Positions 1 to 9,085 of a DNA stretch of 37,849 bases are shown one piece after another. The notes under the pieces are model-generated. The model did not search any database, was not told where the DNA came from, and saw nothing but the letters and a program-made list of their open reading frames with translations. Each line of letters opens with the position of its first letter. Position 1 is the first letter of the stretch. The stretch is taken from positions 1-37,849 of the forward strand of contig JAIXSR010000076.1 of the NCBI GenBank assembly GCA_027484605.1, read 5' to 3'. This DNA is from Hyphomicrobiales bacterium. Its GTDB lineage: Bacteria; Pseudomonadota; Alphaproteobacteria; Rhizobiales; Beijerinckiaceae. Made by a program: the position numbers and the translations under genes.

Positions 1-1294
<1,294 letters not shown>

Positions 1295-1531
1295 GGCGAG
1301 TGCCACTCCCCCTTGTGCCACCGGGACCCGGCTTCCGGCTGCATGTGCCTGAATAACGGTCAACCCGGCCTTAATGTCGCAAGTCACATGCGAAAACAAG
1401 CATATGAGATGCGTTCCACTTTTCACAAAGCGTCTCTCCATGCAAGCGCTAGCTTGCCGCATCGTCGCCTTGCTTTGTCCTCGATCCCGCCCGGCTCTGG
1501 TCGTTCCGCCGCCATTCTGGCCGTGCGGAGC

Positions 1532-1563
1532 GATCTTCGGGCAGGTGAGCCTGCGGGAAGATC
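1532..1563. repeat. Interrupted inverted repeat, 32 bp
   Basis: The outer arms GATCTTC (1532-1538) and GAAGATC (1557-1563) are perfect complements. The inner arms GCAGG (1541-1545) and CCTGC (1550-1554) are too, around a TGAG loop. The two levels are separated by an unpaired GG on each side. No T-run follows on either strand, so it is not an ordinary intrinsic terminator. It ends 10 bases before the TTGACA of the presumed promoter of the IalB-like gene. Confidence 0.75.
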
Positions 1564-1573
1564 ATCACCTTCC

Positions 1574-1601
1574 TTGACAGGAACCGCCTCTCTGTTAGGC
1601 C
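1574..1601 (+). promoter_or_regulatory. Probable promoter of the IalB-like gene
   Basis: A perfect TTGACA (1574-1579) is followed after 16 bases by TAGGCC (1596-1601), within GTTAGGCC. This fits the loose alphaproteobacterial housekeeping pattern TTGAC plus a GCTA/GTTA-type -10 element better than the E. coli consensus. Transcription would begin near 1608, about 33 bases before the start codon. Confidence 0.4.
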
Positions 1602-1640
1602 AATCCCAGCTTTTAGAAAAGAGTCCGGGAGCGTTCCGAC

Positions 1641-2195
1641 GTGCATATTTCGGCGAAGATGGCGCTGGTCCCTGTCGTCTCCTGGCTGCTCGTCCTGGCC
1701 GGCCTTGTCGCGCCGGCTGCCGCCCAGGGCACATTGAAGCAGAAATTCGGCGACTGGCAGCATCGATGCGACCGTCCCAATCCGGCCGGGCCGGAGCAAT
1801 GCATCCTGATCCAGAATGTGCTGGACCAGTCCGATCTGAACCTGGCGGTGGTCATTCTCCGCGTCGAGGACAGCGGGGCAACGGCCGATGTCCGTCGCCG
1901 GGATCCGTCTGCCCCGGCTGTCCGGCGCCCCGTCCTGCGGGTCATCGCCCCGCTCGGCATCCTGCTGCCGCGTGGCCTCGGCCTGAAGATCGACGAGCGC
2001 GATATCGGCTCCACCGGCTTCGTCCGCTGTCTCGAGAGCGGCTGCGTCGCCGAGGTTGACATGGACAATGCCTTGATCGACGGGTTCAAGCGCGGCAAGG
2101 TTGCGCTGTTCGCGGTCTTCCTGACGCCGGAGGAAGGGCGCGGCCTTCCGGTCACCCTTGCCGGTTTCGAGCAGGGTTTCGCGCAGCTTCAGTGA
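1641..2195 (+). CDS. Exported invasion-associated locus B (IalB) family protein
   Basis: The product is 184 residues: a signal peptide (hydrophobic stretch about 8-24, cleavage near APAAAQG) and one IalB-type domain. The family signature FGDWQHRC near the mature N-terminus is present. Paired cysteines follow later (RCDRPN, EQCILIQ and the RCLESGC pair). IalB was named from Bartonella, but homologues occur widely in free-living Hyphomicrobiales, and their biochemical role is unsettled, so the name should not be read as evidence of virulence. The start used is the GTG at 1641, 9 bases after GGGAG. The alternative ATG at 1659 would give a shorter signal peptide and lacks a good ribosome site. 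The downstream lipoprotein gene begins 11 bp later, so the two are probably co-transcribed. Confidence 0.87.
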   Translation: MHISAKMALVPVVSWLLVLAGLVAPAAAQGTLKQKFGDWQHRCDRPNPAGPEQCILIQNVLDQSDLNLAVVILRVEDSGATADVRRRDPSAPAVRRPVLRVIAPLGILLPRGLGLKIDERDIGSTGFVRCLESGCVAEVDMDNALIDGFKRGKVALFAVFLTPEEGRGLPVTLAGFEQGFAQLQ

Positions 2196-2205
2196 GGGTC
2201 ATCCA

Positions 2206-2817
2206 GTGAGCGTCCGTTCCGTGTCCGTCCGTCTTCTCGCTGTGGCCGGCCTGGCTGCCGCCGTTTCCGCCTGCCAGAGCACCTCTTCGGGTGACCAGCC
2301 CAGCCCGACCGAGCGTCGGGTCACGGAGCGGGTCCTGTTCGGCGGCACGAAGCTGCCGGAGCAGAAGGAAGAGGTCCGCGATCTCGGCTGCCCCACCGCG
2401 AGCATTCTCGATGGCACCGCCGCTTACCGGACCGGTGACACGACCCGCGCCCGCGGTGTCGCCTACCAGGCAGCGATCAACGATCTCGCCCGGGAATGCC
2501 GCCAGGAAGGCAATGCGATGCGCATCAAGGTGGGCATCCAGGGCCGTGTCCTGCTCGGCGAGGTCGGCAATCCCGGCAACTACACGATTCCCGTCCGCAT
2601 CGCCGTCCGCGCCAATGGCCAGACCATTTCCACCCGCCTCGTCCCGGTTTCGGTGAGCATCCCGGCCGGCGACAGTCAGGCGCCCTTCGTCACCGTGGAT
2701 GATTCCATCTCCGTGCCGATCACGGCAGCCGATCCGGCGGAGCAATATTCGGTGCTGATCGGCCTTGATCCACAGGGTGCGCGCCAAACCGGGCCGCGTC
2801 GTCAACGCCGCAATTGA
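2206..2817 (+). CDS. Predicted lipoprotein of unknown function
   Basis: The product is 203 residues beginning VSVRSVSVRLLAVAG and leading to a lipobox-like VSAC, so Cys23 should be lipidated and the protein held at a membrane. The mature part has conserved-looking DLGCPTASILDGTAAYR and NDLARECRQEG segments, then a beta-rich stretch (IKVGIQGRVLLGEVG, YTIPVRIAV) and an Arg-rich tail. I recall similar alphaproteobacterial proteins annotated only as hypothetical lipoproteins and know no function. The GTG start at 2206 is preceded by GAGGG with a 7-base gap. A longer frame from 2158 would overlap the upstream gene and lacks lipoprotein logic. The stop codon overlaps the -35 element of the gcv promoter. 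Confidence 0.8.
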   Translation: MSVRSVSVRLLAVAGLAAAVSACQSTSSGDQPSPTERRVTERVLFGGTKLPEQKEEVRDLGCPTASILDGTAAYRTGDTTRARGVAYQAAINDLARECRQEGNAMRIKVGIQGRVLLGEVGNPGNYTIPVRIAVRANGQTISTRLVPVSVSIPAGDSQAPFVTVDDSISVPITAADPAEQYSVLIGLDPQGARQTGPRRQRRN

Positions 2818-2841
2818 CTTGGGCTGCAAAAGCGCTACCTC
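2814..2841 (+). promoter_or_regulatory. Probable promoter of the gcv operon
   Basis: TTGACT (2814-2819) overlaps the stop codon of the lipoprotein gene. It is followed by GCTACCTC at 2834-2841, close to the Caulobacter-type -10 pattern GCTANAWC. Transcription would begin near 2848, just before the first glycine aptamer at about 2857, so the whole riboswitch would be in the leader. Confidence 0.5.
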
Positions 2842-2856
2842 ACGCTCATGGCCATC

Positions 2857-3030
2857 TCCCGCGCGGGAGAGAGCGGGCTCGTCCCGCCGCCGAAGGCGCA
2901 ACCGCCCCGGAAACGCTCAGGCAGAAGGACCGCGCGAGAAAAGCCGCTCTGGAAAGCGAGGGCGCATCCCTCCACCGACGGAGTAAGCCGCGTCGCGGCG
3001 AAATCTCTCAGGTTCCGTGACAGAGGGGGC
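2857..3030 (+). promoter_or_regulatory. Tandem glycine riboswitch upstream of gcvT
   Basis: Two glycine aptamers lie head to tail. Aptamer 1 (about 2857-2937) shows GGGAGAG, GCCGAAGGCGCAA and CTCAGGCAGAAGGACCG. Aptamer 2 (about 2945-3030) shows the GGAAAGCGAG arm, CACCGACGGAGTAAG, and CTCTCAGG followed by a closing CAGAG that pairs with CTCTG at 2947-2951. These are the conserved elements of the class, which usually turns glycine cleavage genes on when glycine is abundant. The position 65 bases before gcvT and directly after a promoter supports that. The downstream segment to 3095 would be the expression platform. Confidence 0.93.
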
Positions 3031-3070
3031 AGCACCGTTCCACCCGGAACGGCATGCATCCTTGTCACGG
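3015..3070 (+). promoter_or_regulatory. Candidate expression platform of the glycine riboswitch
   Basis: CCGTGACA (3015-3022) is perfectly complementary to TGTCACGG (3063-3070). Inside lies a second perfect hairpin, CCGTTCC (3035-3041) with GGAACGG (3046-3052), around a 4-base loop. The outer helix uses two bases of the P1 closing strand of aptamer 2 (3021-3025), so the two structures compete. No T-run follows, so transcription termination is not obvious. The right arm runs into GGAGG (3069-3073), 21 bases before the gcvT start. Confidence 0.5.
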
Positions 3071-3094
3071 AGGCGGCGCAAGCCGGCGAGAGAA

Positions 3095-4228
3095 ATGGCT
3101 GAAACCGCCGAAAGCGATCTGAAACATACCCCGCTCGATGCCTGGCATGTGGCCCAGGGAGCCCGCATGGTCCCGTTCGCGGGCTATTCCATGCCCGTCC
3201 AGTACAAGGACGGCATCCTGACCGAGCATCTCTGGACCCGGGCCCATGCCGGCCTGTTCGACGTTTCCCATATGGGCCAGTGCTTCGTCCATTCCGACAG
3301 TTGGGAGAAGACGGCCGCCGCCCTCGAGGCGCTGGTCCCGGCCGATATCCTGAACCTGAAGCCCGGCCAGCAGCGCTATTCGCAGCTCCTCGCGCCCGAT
3401 GGCGGCATCCTCGATGACCTGATGATCACCCGCTCGGCCTATGAAGGCCATGAGGGCTGGGCCTATCTCGTGGTCAATGCCGGCTGCAAGGATGCGGATT
3501 ATGCCCATATCGCCGGCCATTTGCCGGCCGGCGTCTCGCTGCGTCTCGAGGCGGATCTCGCCCTGATCGCCTTGCAGGGGCCGGAGGCGGTCGAGGTCAT
3601 CGCCACCATGGTGCCGGCCATCCGCACCGTTCCCTTCATGACCTATCACGCCGCCCAGCTGGACGGCGTCTGGCTGCAGATCTCCCGCTCCGGCTATACT
3701 GGCGAGGATGGCGTCGAGATTTCCATTCCCGCCAGGGATGTAGTCGCCTTCTGCGATCGCCTCCTGCAGGATCCGCGCGTCCGCCCGATCGGCCTGGGCG
3801 CGCGCGATTCGCTCCGCCTCGAAGCCGGGCTCTGCCTCTATGGCCACGATATCGACACCACGACCTCGCCGGTCGAGGCCGATCTGAAATGGTCGATCCA
3901 GAAGCGCCGGCGCGAGCAGGGCGGCTTCCCGGGCGCGGAACGCATCCGGCGCGAGCTGGCCGGGGGGCCCTCGCGGCTGCGGGTCGGCCTTCTGCCGGAA
4001 GGGCGCCAGCCTGCGCGTGAGGGCGCCGAGATCATGGCGGAAGGCCGCCGCATCGGCGTCGTGACGTCAGGCGGCTTCGGCCCCAGCGTCAATGGCCCGG
4101 TGGCCATGGGCTATGTCGAGGCTGCCTTCGCGAAGCCCGGCACGCCGGTCTCGCTCATTGTCCGGGGCAAGGAACTGCCGGCCCGCATCGCGCCGATGCC
4201 GTTCGTCCCGCATCGCTATTTCCGCTAA
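3095..4228 (+). CDS. gcvT: Glycine cleavage system T protein (aminomethyltransferase)
   Basis: GcvT takes the aminomethyl group carried on the lipoyl arm of GcvH, transfers its methylene to tetrahydrofolate and releases ammonia. The product is 377 residues, close to the family's usual 360-380. It starts MAETAESDLKHTPLDAWHV and has the conserved MVPFAGYSMPVQY and GLFDVSHMGQ segments (the latter holds the folate-site Asp). SRSGYTGEDGVEI, DSLRLEAGLCLYGHDI and a C-terminal GFGPSVNGPVAMGYV block follow. The frame is open upstream from 3017 but that part overlaps the riboswitch, so the ATG at 3095 is used. It has only a weak GAGAG ribosome site. It is the first gene of the operon, 21 bp before gcvH. 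Confidence 0.97.
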   Translation: MAETAESDLKHTPLDAWHVAQGARMVPFAGYSMPVQYKDGILTEHLWTRAHAGLFDVSHMGQCFVHSDSWEKTAAALEALVPADILNLKPGQQRYSQLLAPDGGILDDLMITRSAYEGHEGWAYLVVNAGCKDADYAHIAGHLPAGVSLRLEADLALIALQGPEAVEVIATMVPAIRTVPFMTYHAAQLDGVWLQISRSGYTGEDGVEISIPARDVVAFCDRLLQDPRVRPIGLGARDSLRLEAGLCLYGHDIDTTTSPVEADLKWSIQKRRREQGGFPGAERIRRELAGGPSRLRVGLLPEGRQPAREGAEIMAEGRRIGVVTSGGFGPSVNGPVAMGYVEAAFAKPGTPVSLIVRGKELPARIAPMPFVPHRYFR

Positions 4229-4249
4229 CCGCATCCGGGGGAGACAAAC

Positions 4250-4618
4250 ATGACGACCTACTACACCAAGGATCACGAATATGTCCGCGTCGAAGGCGAT
4301 ACCGGCATTGTCGGCATCACCGATTATGCGCAGAGCCAGCTCGGCGATGTGGTTTTCGTGGAGCTTCCGGAAGTCGGCAAGGCCGTGAAGGCCGGCGGCG
4401 AGGCGGCCGTGGTCGAAAGCGTCAAGGCAGCCTCGGATGTCTATGCCCCGGTTTCGGGCGAGGTCGTCGCCGTCAATGACGGGCTTCCGGACAGCCCGGC
4501 CACCATCAACGAGGATCCCGAAGGCCAGGGCTGGTTCATGAAGATCCGCCTTGCCGACAAGGGCGAGCTTGCCGGCCTCATGGACGAGGCGGCCTACAAG
4601 GCGATGATCGGCGCCTGA
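4250..4618 (+). CDS. gcvH: Glycine cleavage system H protein (lipoyl carrier)
   Basis: GcvH carries the aminomethyl intermediate on a lipoylated lysine between the P, T and L proteins in the cytoplasm. The product is 122 residues, near the normal length of about 125. The lipoyl site is Lys59 within VVESVKAAS, and the hairpin-forming [14 protein letters not shown] follows. The C-terminal GWFMKIRL block is also typical. The ATG at 4250 follows GGGGAG with a good gap. It is co-directional with gcvT and is followed after 37 AT-rich bases by the OsmC-like gene rather than directly by gcvP. Confidence 0.97.
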   Translation: MTTYYTKDHEYVRVEGDTGIVGITDYAQSQLGDVVFVELPEVGKAVKAGGEAAVVESVKAASDVYAPVSGEVVAVNDGLPDSPATINEDPEGQGWFMKIRLADKGELAGLMDEAAYKAMIGA

Positions 4619-4655
4619 TTTTTTCCGGTCTTTTTCAGCAAAAGGAATTTTCAGG

Positions 4656-5132
4656 ATGGCCCACGAATACAGTGCGAAAATCAGCTGGTCGCGCGGCGAC
4701 GAGCCCTTCATCGACAACAGGTATTCGCGTGGCCATCTCTGGACATTCGACGGCGGGATCTCGGTGCCGGGTTCCTCGGCCCCCTCATCGGTGCCGCTCT
4801 ATTCGAAGGCGGATGCCGTGGATCCGGAAGAGGCGCTCGTGGCCTCGGTCTCGAGCTGCCACATGCTGTTCTTCCTCGCCTTCTGTGCGCTGAAGGGCTT
4901 CCGCGTCGATTCCTATATCGATGATGCCATCGGCACCATGACGAAGAACGAGCGCGGCAAGCTCTATATCAGCCATGTCGCCCTGAAGCCCGTCATCACC
5001 TTCTCCGGCGAGAAGAAGCCCGATGCGGAAACGATCGACCGCCTCCACCATCGCGCACATGAGGAATGCTACATCGCCAATTCCCTGCGCGCTGAAATCG
5101 AACTGGTTCCCACCGACCCGATCTATGCCTGA
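4656..5132 (+). CDS. OsmC-like peroxiredoxin-type protein within the gcv operon
   Basis: The product is 158 residues of the OsmC/Ohr superfamily, whose members reduce organic or fatty-acid hydroperoxides with a cysteine pair. The two expected cysteines are present: Cys68 in SVSSCHMLFFLAF at the start of the central helix and Cys138 in HEECYIANS. The DPEEALVASVSSC context is diagnostic of the OsmC branch, and the sequence does not look like Ohr proper. The ATG at 4656 follows AAAGGA by 9 bases. It lies between gcvH and gcvPA with no obvious terminator on either side, so co-transcription with the gcv genes is likely. No direct link to glycine cleavage is known to me; an oxidative-stress role near lipoyl enzymes is speculation. 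Confidence 0.88.
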   Translation: MAHEYSAKISWSRGDEPFIDNRYSRGHLWTFDGGISVPGSSAPSSVPLYSKADAVDPEEALVASVSSCHMLFFLAFCALKGFRVDSYIDDAIGTMTKNERGKLYISHVALKPVITFSGEKKPDAETIDRLHHRAHEECYIANSLRAEIELVPTDPIYA

Positions 5133-5212
5133 GCATTTGCAAGCGAAGCGGATGCCGGTTCGCGTGAAGACAAGGCGATAAATCAGGAACAAAGAGCAGG
5201 AAAGCCCCGACC

Positions 5213-6553
5213 ATGCGCTACCTTCCCCTCTCCGATGCCGACCGGACGGCCATGCTGGCCCGGATCGGCGTTACGGATATCGACGCCCTCTTCGCCGACA
5301 TCCCGGCCGACAAGCTGCTCAAGGCGCCGGTGGACCTGCCGCGTCGCAAGGGCGAACTGGAGGTCGAGCGCCAGCTCGGCCGCCTCGCCGCGAAGAATGT
5401 GCCCGCCTCGTCGGTGCCGTTCTTCGTCGGGGCCGGCGCCTACAAGCACCATGTGCCGGCCACCGTGGATCACCTGATCCAGCGTTCGGAATTCCTGACC
5501 AGCTACACGCCCTACCAGCCGGAAATCGCGCAGGGCACGCTGCAATATCTGTTCGAGTTCCAGACGCAGGTCGCGCTGCTGACCGGCATGGAAGTGGCCA
5601 ATGCCTCGATGTATGATGGCTCGACCGGCACCGGCGAGGCCGTGCTCATGGCCCATCGCGTCTCGAAGCGCCGCAAGGCGATCCTCTCGGGCGGGCTGCA
5701 CCCGCATTACGCCGAGGTTGTCCGCACGCTCTCGCATATGGCCAGCGATTCGGTCGTCTCCGCCCCCGCCAGCCCTCTGGCCGACGAGGACCTGATCGGC
5801 CTCATCGATGGCGAGACCTCCTGCGTCGTCGTCCAGAATCCGGATGTCTTCGGCAATATCCGCGACCTCAGGCCCATCGCCGCCGCGGCGCAGGCCAGGG
5901 GCGCGCTGCTGATCGCGGTCTTCACCGAGGCCGTCTCGCTCGGCCTGATCGAATCCCCCGGCGCCATGGGCGCGGATATCGTGGTCGGCGAAGGCCAGTC
6001 CATCGGCAATGCGCTGAATTTCGGCGGGCCCTATGTCGGCCTCTTCGCCGCCAAGCAGAAATATGTCCGGCAGATGCCGGGCCGCCTCTGCGGCGAGACG
6101 GTGGATGCCGAGGGCCAGCGCGGCTTCGTCCTGACGCTCTCCACGCGCGAGCAGCATATCCGCCGTGACAAGGCCACCTCGAATATCTGCACCAATTCCG
6201 GCCTGTGCTGCCTCGCCTTCACCATCCACATGACCCTGCTGGGTGAAGCGGGCCTGAAGCGCCTCGCCCGGATCAACCACGCCAACGCTGTCAAGCTGGC
6301 CGATGCCCTCGCGGGCGTGAAGGGCGTGAGCGTGCTCAACAAGGCCTTCTTCAACGAATTCACCATCCGCGTGCCCGGCAAGGCCGTCGATGTGGTGGAA
6401 AAGCTCGCCGGCAAGGGCGTGCTCGGCGGCGTGCCCTATGCCCGCCTCGCGCCGGAAACCGGCCTTGACGACCTGATCCTCGTCGCCTCGACCGAGGTGA
6501 ATTCCGATGATGACCGCGCGGCCTTCGTGGCTGCCCTGAAGGAGGTGCTGTGA
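5213..6553 (+). CDS. gcvPA: Glycine dehydrogenase (decarboxylating) subunit 1
   Basis: This is the N-terminal half of the P protein, encoded as a separate subunit. With GcvPB it decarboxylates glycine using pyridoxal phosphate and loads the aminomethyl group on GcvH. The product is 446 residues, normal for the split form. Typical segments are YLPLSDADR at the start, [58 protein letters not shown] and [15 protein letters not shown]. It has the PLP-enzyme fold but not the catalytic lysine, which is in the partner. An AGGAAA site lies about 11 bases before the ATG. Its stop overlaps the gcvPB start. Confidence 0.97.
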   Translation: MRYLPLSDADRTAMLARIGVTDIDALFADIPADKLLKAPVDLPRRKGELEVERQLGRLAAKNVPASSVPFFVGAGAYKHHVPATVDHLIQRSEFLTSYTPYQPEIAQGTLQYLFEFQTQVALLTGMEVANASMYDGSTGTGEAVLMAHRVSKRRKAILSGGLHPHYAEVVRTLSHMASDSVVSAPASPLADEDLIGLIDGETSCVVVQNPDVFGNIRDLRPIAAAAQARGALLIAVFTEAVSLGLIESPGAMGADIVVGEGQSIGNALNFGGPYVGLFAAKQKYVRQMPGRLCGETVDAEGQRGFVLTLSTREQHIRRDKATSNICTNSGLCCLAFTIHMTLLGEAGLKRLARINHANAVKLADALAGVKGVSVLNKAFFNEFTIRVPGKAVDVVEKLAGKGVLGGVPYARLAPETGLDDLILVASTEVNSDDDRAAFVAALKEVL

Positions 6554-8124
6554 TGCTCAACAACCAGGGACGCCCCACCGCCGCCGGCGCGGCGACCGCC
6601 GCCGCCCATCCCACCTTCACCGGCAACCAGGCCTTGCAGATCGAGGAAGCCCTGCTGTTCGAGATCGGCCGGGCGGATTGCACCGGCGTCGATCTCGACG
6701 AACCCGCTGCTTTCACGCCGCGCCTCGGCGGGTTGGAGCGCAAGGGCCCGATCGGCCTTGTCGGCCTGTCCGAGCCCGAGACGATGCGGCATTTCGTGCG
6801 GCTCAGCCAGAAGAATTATGGCATCGATACCGGGCTCTTCCCGCTCGGCTCCTGCACGATGAAGCATAATCCGCGCCTGAACGAGAAGATGGCGCGCCTG
6901 CCGGGCTTCTCGGATATCCACCCGCTCCAGCCGCAATCGACGGTGCAGGGCGCGCTCGAACTGATCGACCAGCTCGCCCATTGGCTCATGGTCCTGACCG
7001 GCACGTCGGCGGTCGCGATGTCGCCCAAGGCGGGTGCTCATGGCGAACTCGCCGGCATGATGGCGATCAAGGCCGCCATCGACGCCAAGGGTGAGGGCGC
7101 CAGCCGCAAGGTCGTGCTCGTGCCGGAATCCGCCCATGGCACCAACCCGGCCACGGCTGCGCTGATCGGCTTCATCGTCAAGCCGGTCCCGGCCCGCGCC
7201 GATGGCACGGTCCATGTCGATGACGTGAAGGCGCTGCTCGGGCCGGATGTCGCCGCGATCATGCTGACCAACCCGAATACCTGTGGCATCTTCGAGCCGC
7301 AGATCGTCGAGATCGCCAGGGCGATGCACGAGGCCGGCGCCTATTTCTACTGCGACGGCGCCAATTTCAACGCCATCGTCGGCAAGGCCCGGCCGGGCGA
7401 TCTCGGCATCGACGCGATGCATATCAACCTGCACAAGACCTTCTCCACCCCGCATGGCGGCGGTGGTCCGGGGGCCGGGCCGGTTGTCCTGTCGGATCGC
7501 CTCGCCCGGTTCGCGCCGCTGCCCTTCATCCGGAGGGATGGCAGCCATTTCGCGCTGGTCGAGACGGCGGACCAGGCCGGCAATGTCCAGGCCTTCGGCC
7601 GCGTCACTGCCTTCCATGGCCAGATGGGCATGTATGTGCGGGCCCTGTCCTACATGATGAGCCATGGCTCGGATGGCATGAAGCAGGCCTCGGAAGATGC
7701 CGTGCTCAACGCCAACTACATCCGTGCCGGCCTCGAGGACCTGATGTCCTTGCCCTTCCCGGACCACCCCTCGATGCACGAGGCGTTGTTCGACGATACC
7801 TGGCTCAAGGATACGGGAATCAGCACGCTCGATTTCGCCAAGGCGATGATCGATGAGGGCTATCACCCGATGACGATGTATTTCCCGCTCGTCGTCCATG
7901 GCGCCATGCTGATCGAGCCGACCGAAAGCGAAAGCCGCGCCTCGCTTGATCTCTTCATAATGACGCTGCGCGATCTCGCGATGCGGGCGAAGCGTGGCGA
8001 GACCGAGCGCTTCTCCGCCGCCCCGTTCCACGCGCCGCGGCGCCGCCTTGACGAAACGCGGGCCGCCCGCAACCCGATCCTGCGCTGGACACCGCCCCAG
8101 CCGATCCAGCAGGCGGCGGAATAA
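6553..8124 (+). CDS. gcvPB: Glycine dehydrogenase (decarboxylating) subunit 2
   Basis: This is the catalytic, PLP-binding half of the split glycine decarboxylase. The product is 523 residues. The PLP lysine is Lys295 in INLHKTFSTPHGGGGPG, the family hallmark. YGIDTGLFPLGSCTMKHNPR and PESAHGTNPATA are also conserved. The ATG at 6553 overlaps the gcvPA stop (TGATG) and is 7 bases after GGAGG inside the upstream gene, so the two subunits are translationally coupled. A GTG one codon earlier (6550) is in frame but only 4 bases from that site and was not chosen. A strong terminator follows at 8131, ending the operon. Confidence 0.97.
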   Translation: MLNNQGRPTAAGAATAAAHPTFTGNQALQIEEALLFEIGRADCTGVDLDEPAAFTPRLGGLERKGPIGLVGLSEPETMRHFVRLSQKNYGIDTGLFPLGSCTMKHNPRLNEKMARLPGFSDIHPLQPQSTVQGALELIDQLAHWLMVLTGTSAVAMSPKAGAHGELAGMMAIKAAIDAKGEGASRKVVLVPESAHGTNPATAALIGFIVKPVPARADGTVHVDDVKALLGPDVAAIMLTNPNTCGIFEPQIVEIARAMHEAGAYFYCDGANFNAIVGKARPGDLGIDAMHINLHKTFSTPHGGGGPGAGPVVLSDRLARFAPLPFIRRDGSHFALVETADQAGNVQAFGRVTAFHGQMGMYVRALSYMMSHGSDGMKQASEDAVLNANYIRAGLEDLMSLPFPDHPSMHEALFDDTWLKDTGISTLDFAKAMIDEGYHPMTMYFPLVVHGAMLIEPTESESRASLDLFIMTLRDLAMRAKRGETERFSAAPFHAPRRRLDETRAARNPILRWTPPQPIQQAAE

Positions 8125-8130
8125 GCAAAC

Positions 8131-8161
8131 AAGAGCCGGGCCTGCCCGGCTCTTTTCTTTT
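8131..8161 (+). terminator. Intrinsic terminator of the gcv operon
   Basis: A perfect 10-bp stem (AAGAGCCGGG at 8131-8140 with CCCGGCTCTT at 8145-8154) closes a CCTG loop and is followed by a T-rich tract (TTCTTTT). It starts 6 bases after the gcvPB stop. Its tail ends just before the convergent hydrolase gene. Confidence 0.93.
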
Positions 8162-8169
8162 CGGCGCCA

Positions 8170-8970
8170 TCACATGCCGCGGAAGATTCCCATGGCGCGG
8201 CCGATTGCGGCATCACGCGCGGCCGGGTTGGTTCCAATGGTCACCGTGCCGCTGCCATCGGCCGAGAAGGCCGCCTTCCGTGTCCGGAGCGGCAGGTTCG
8301 GATAGTCGAAATCGTGATGCGCGTCGGGATAGCCGATGAAGGTCACCCCGGGCAGGGACTGGCACGGTGCGGCCGGCGTCCAGTTATCGGCGAGGCCATG
8401 CAGGATCGTCACCGGGATCCGCGGACGGAAATCCTGTTCGGCCATGGTCCGGCAGCCGGGATAGAAGGCAATCGCGGTCTTGAAATCCACGCCTTTCGGC
8501 CGGCGGATGTCGCGCGCGGCGCTGAGTACGGTCGTCCCACCATTGGACCAGCCCAGCAAGCCGATCCGGCTGCGCTGGATATCCGGCCGGGCCGCCAGCC
8601 ATTCCGCCGTGGCGAAGGCATCATAGGCCCGGTCCTTCGAACGCACGTCGCGGTCGCGGACATTGCATTGCGAGCCAAGCCCGCGTGAGGCGAAGCTCTC
8701 GGGAAAGACGACGACGAACCCCGCCGCCTGCAGCCTGTCACCCCAGTCGCGATGGCGGGCGCTCATCACCTCGCCACGGCTGCCGAGGCCACCACAGCCA
8801 TGAAGCGCGATCACGGCCGGGAAGGGCCCCGCGCCGGCGGGCTTCAGCATCAGGGCCTTCAGCATGACGCCACCGCGCCCCGGAATGGACACCCATTCTT
8901 CCGCCCGGGCAGGCAGGCCCATCAGGGATATCACGGACAGGGCTGCTGCGAGGATCGTGCACGATCGCAT
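8170..8970 (-). CDS. Exported dienelactone hydrolase-like alpha/beta hydrolase
   Basis: The product is 266 residues with a signal peptide (about 1-23, ending LPARAEE), so it acts in the periplasm or outside. The alpha/beta hydrolase core is clear. HGCGGLG near residue 57 forms the oxyanion region. The nucleophile elbow GWSNGG carries Ser142, where classical dienelactone hydrolases have Cys. Asp195 in HGLADNWTP and a His in the DAHHDFD segment (218 or 219) complete the triad. Substrate cannot be read from sequence; an ester or lactone is likely. The ATG at 8968-8970 follows AGGAG by 7 bases. A longer frame eight codons upstream is possible but unneeded. It is a single-gene unit convergent with gcvPB. 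Confidence 0.86.
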   Translation of the reverse strand: MRSCTILAAALSVISLMGLPARAEEWVSIPGRGGVMLKALMLKPAGAGPFPAVIALHGCGGLGSRGEVMSARHRDWGDRLQAAGFVVVFPESFASRGLGSQCNVRDRDVRSKDRAYDAFATAEWLAARPDIQRSRIGLLGWSNGGTTVLSAARDIRRPKGVDFKTAIAFYPGCRTMAEQDFRPRIPVTILHGLADNWTPAAPCQSLPGVTFIGYPDAHHDFDYPNLPLRTRKAAFSADGSGTVTIGTNPAARDAAIGRAMGIFRGM

Positions 8971-9030
8971 GGTGTTTCTCCTGGAATCCGCCAATCCCCG
9001 CTACAGAGTGCCGCAAGCCGGCCACGGGCA

Positions 9031-9059
9031 CAAGAAAAAGGCCGCTCGAAAGCGGCCTT
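9031..9059 (-). terminator. Intrinsic terminator of the F0 ATP synthase operon
   Basis: Read on the minus strand, a perfect 9-bp stem (AAGGCCGCT with AGCGGCCTT, 9038-9046 and 9051-9059) closes a 4-base loop and is followed by TTTTTCTTG. It lies 26 bases past the atpF stop. Confidence 0.9.
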
Positions 9060-9085
9060 GTGTCATGCGATGGTGGGGAAGCGCC

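Larger units (their letters stand above)
1295..1640. other. 346-bp intergenic region between ctaC and the IalB-like gene
   Basis: This is the only gap over 300 bases. It must carry the promoters of the two divergent transcripts. I see no gene with credible coding character in either strand. It holds a short inverted repeat at 1442-1457 (arms GCAAGC and GCTTGC, 4-base spacer) and a larger interrupted inverted repeat at 1532-1563, plus a promoter-like TTGACA at 1574-1579 facing the IalB-like gene. I could not find a convincing promoter for ctaC. Confidence 0.6.
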
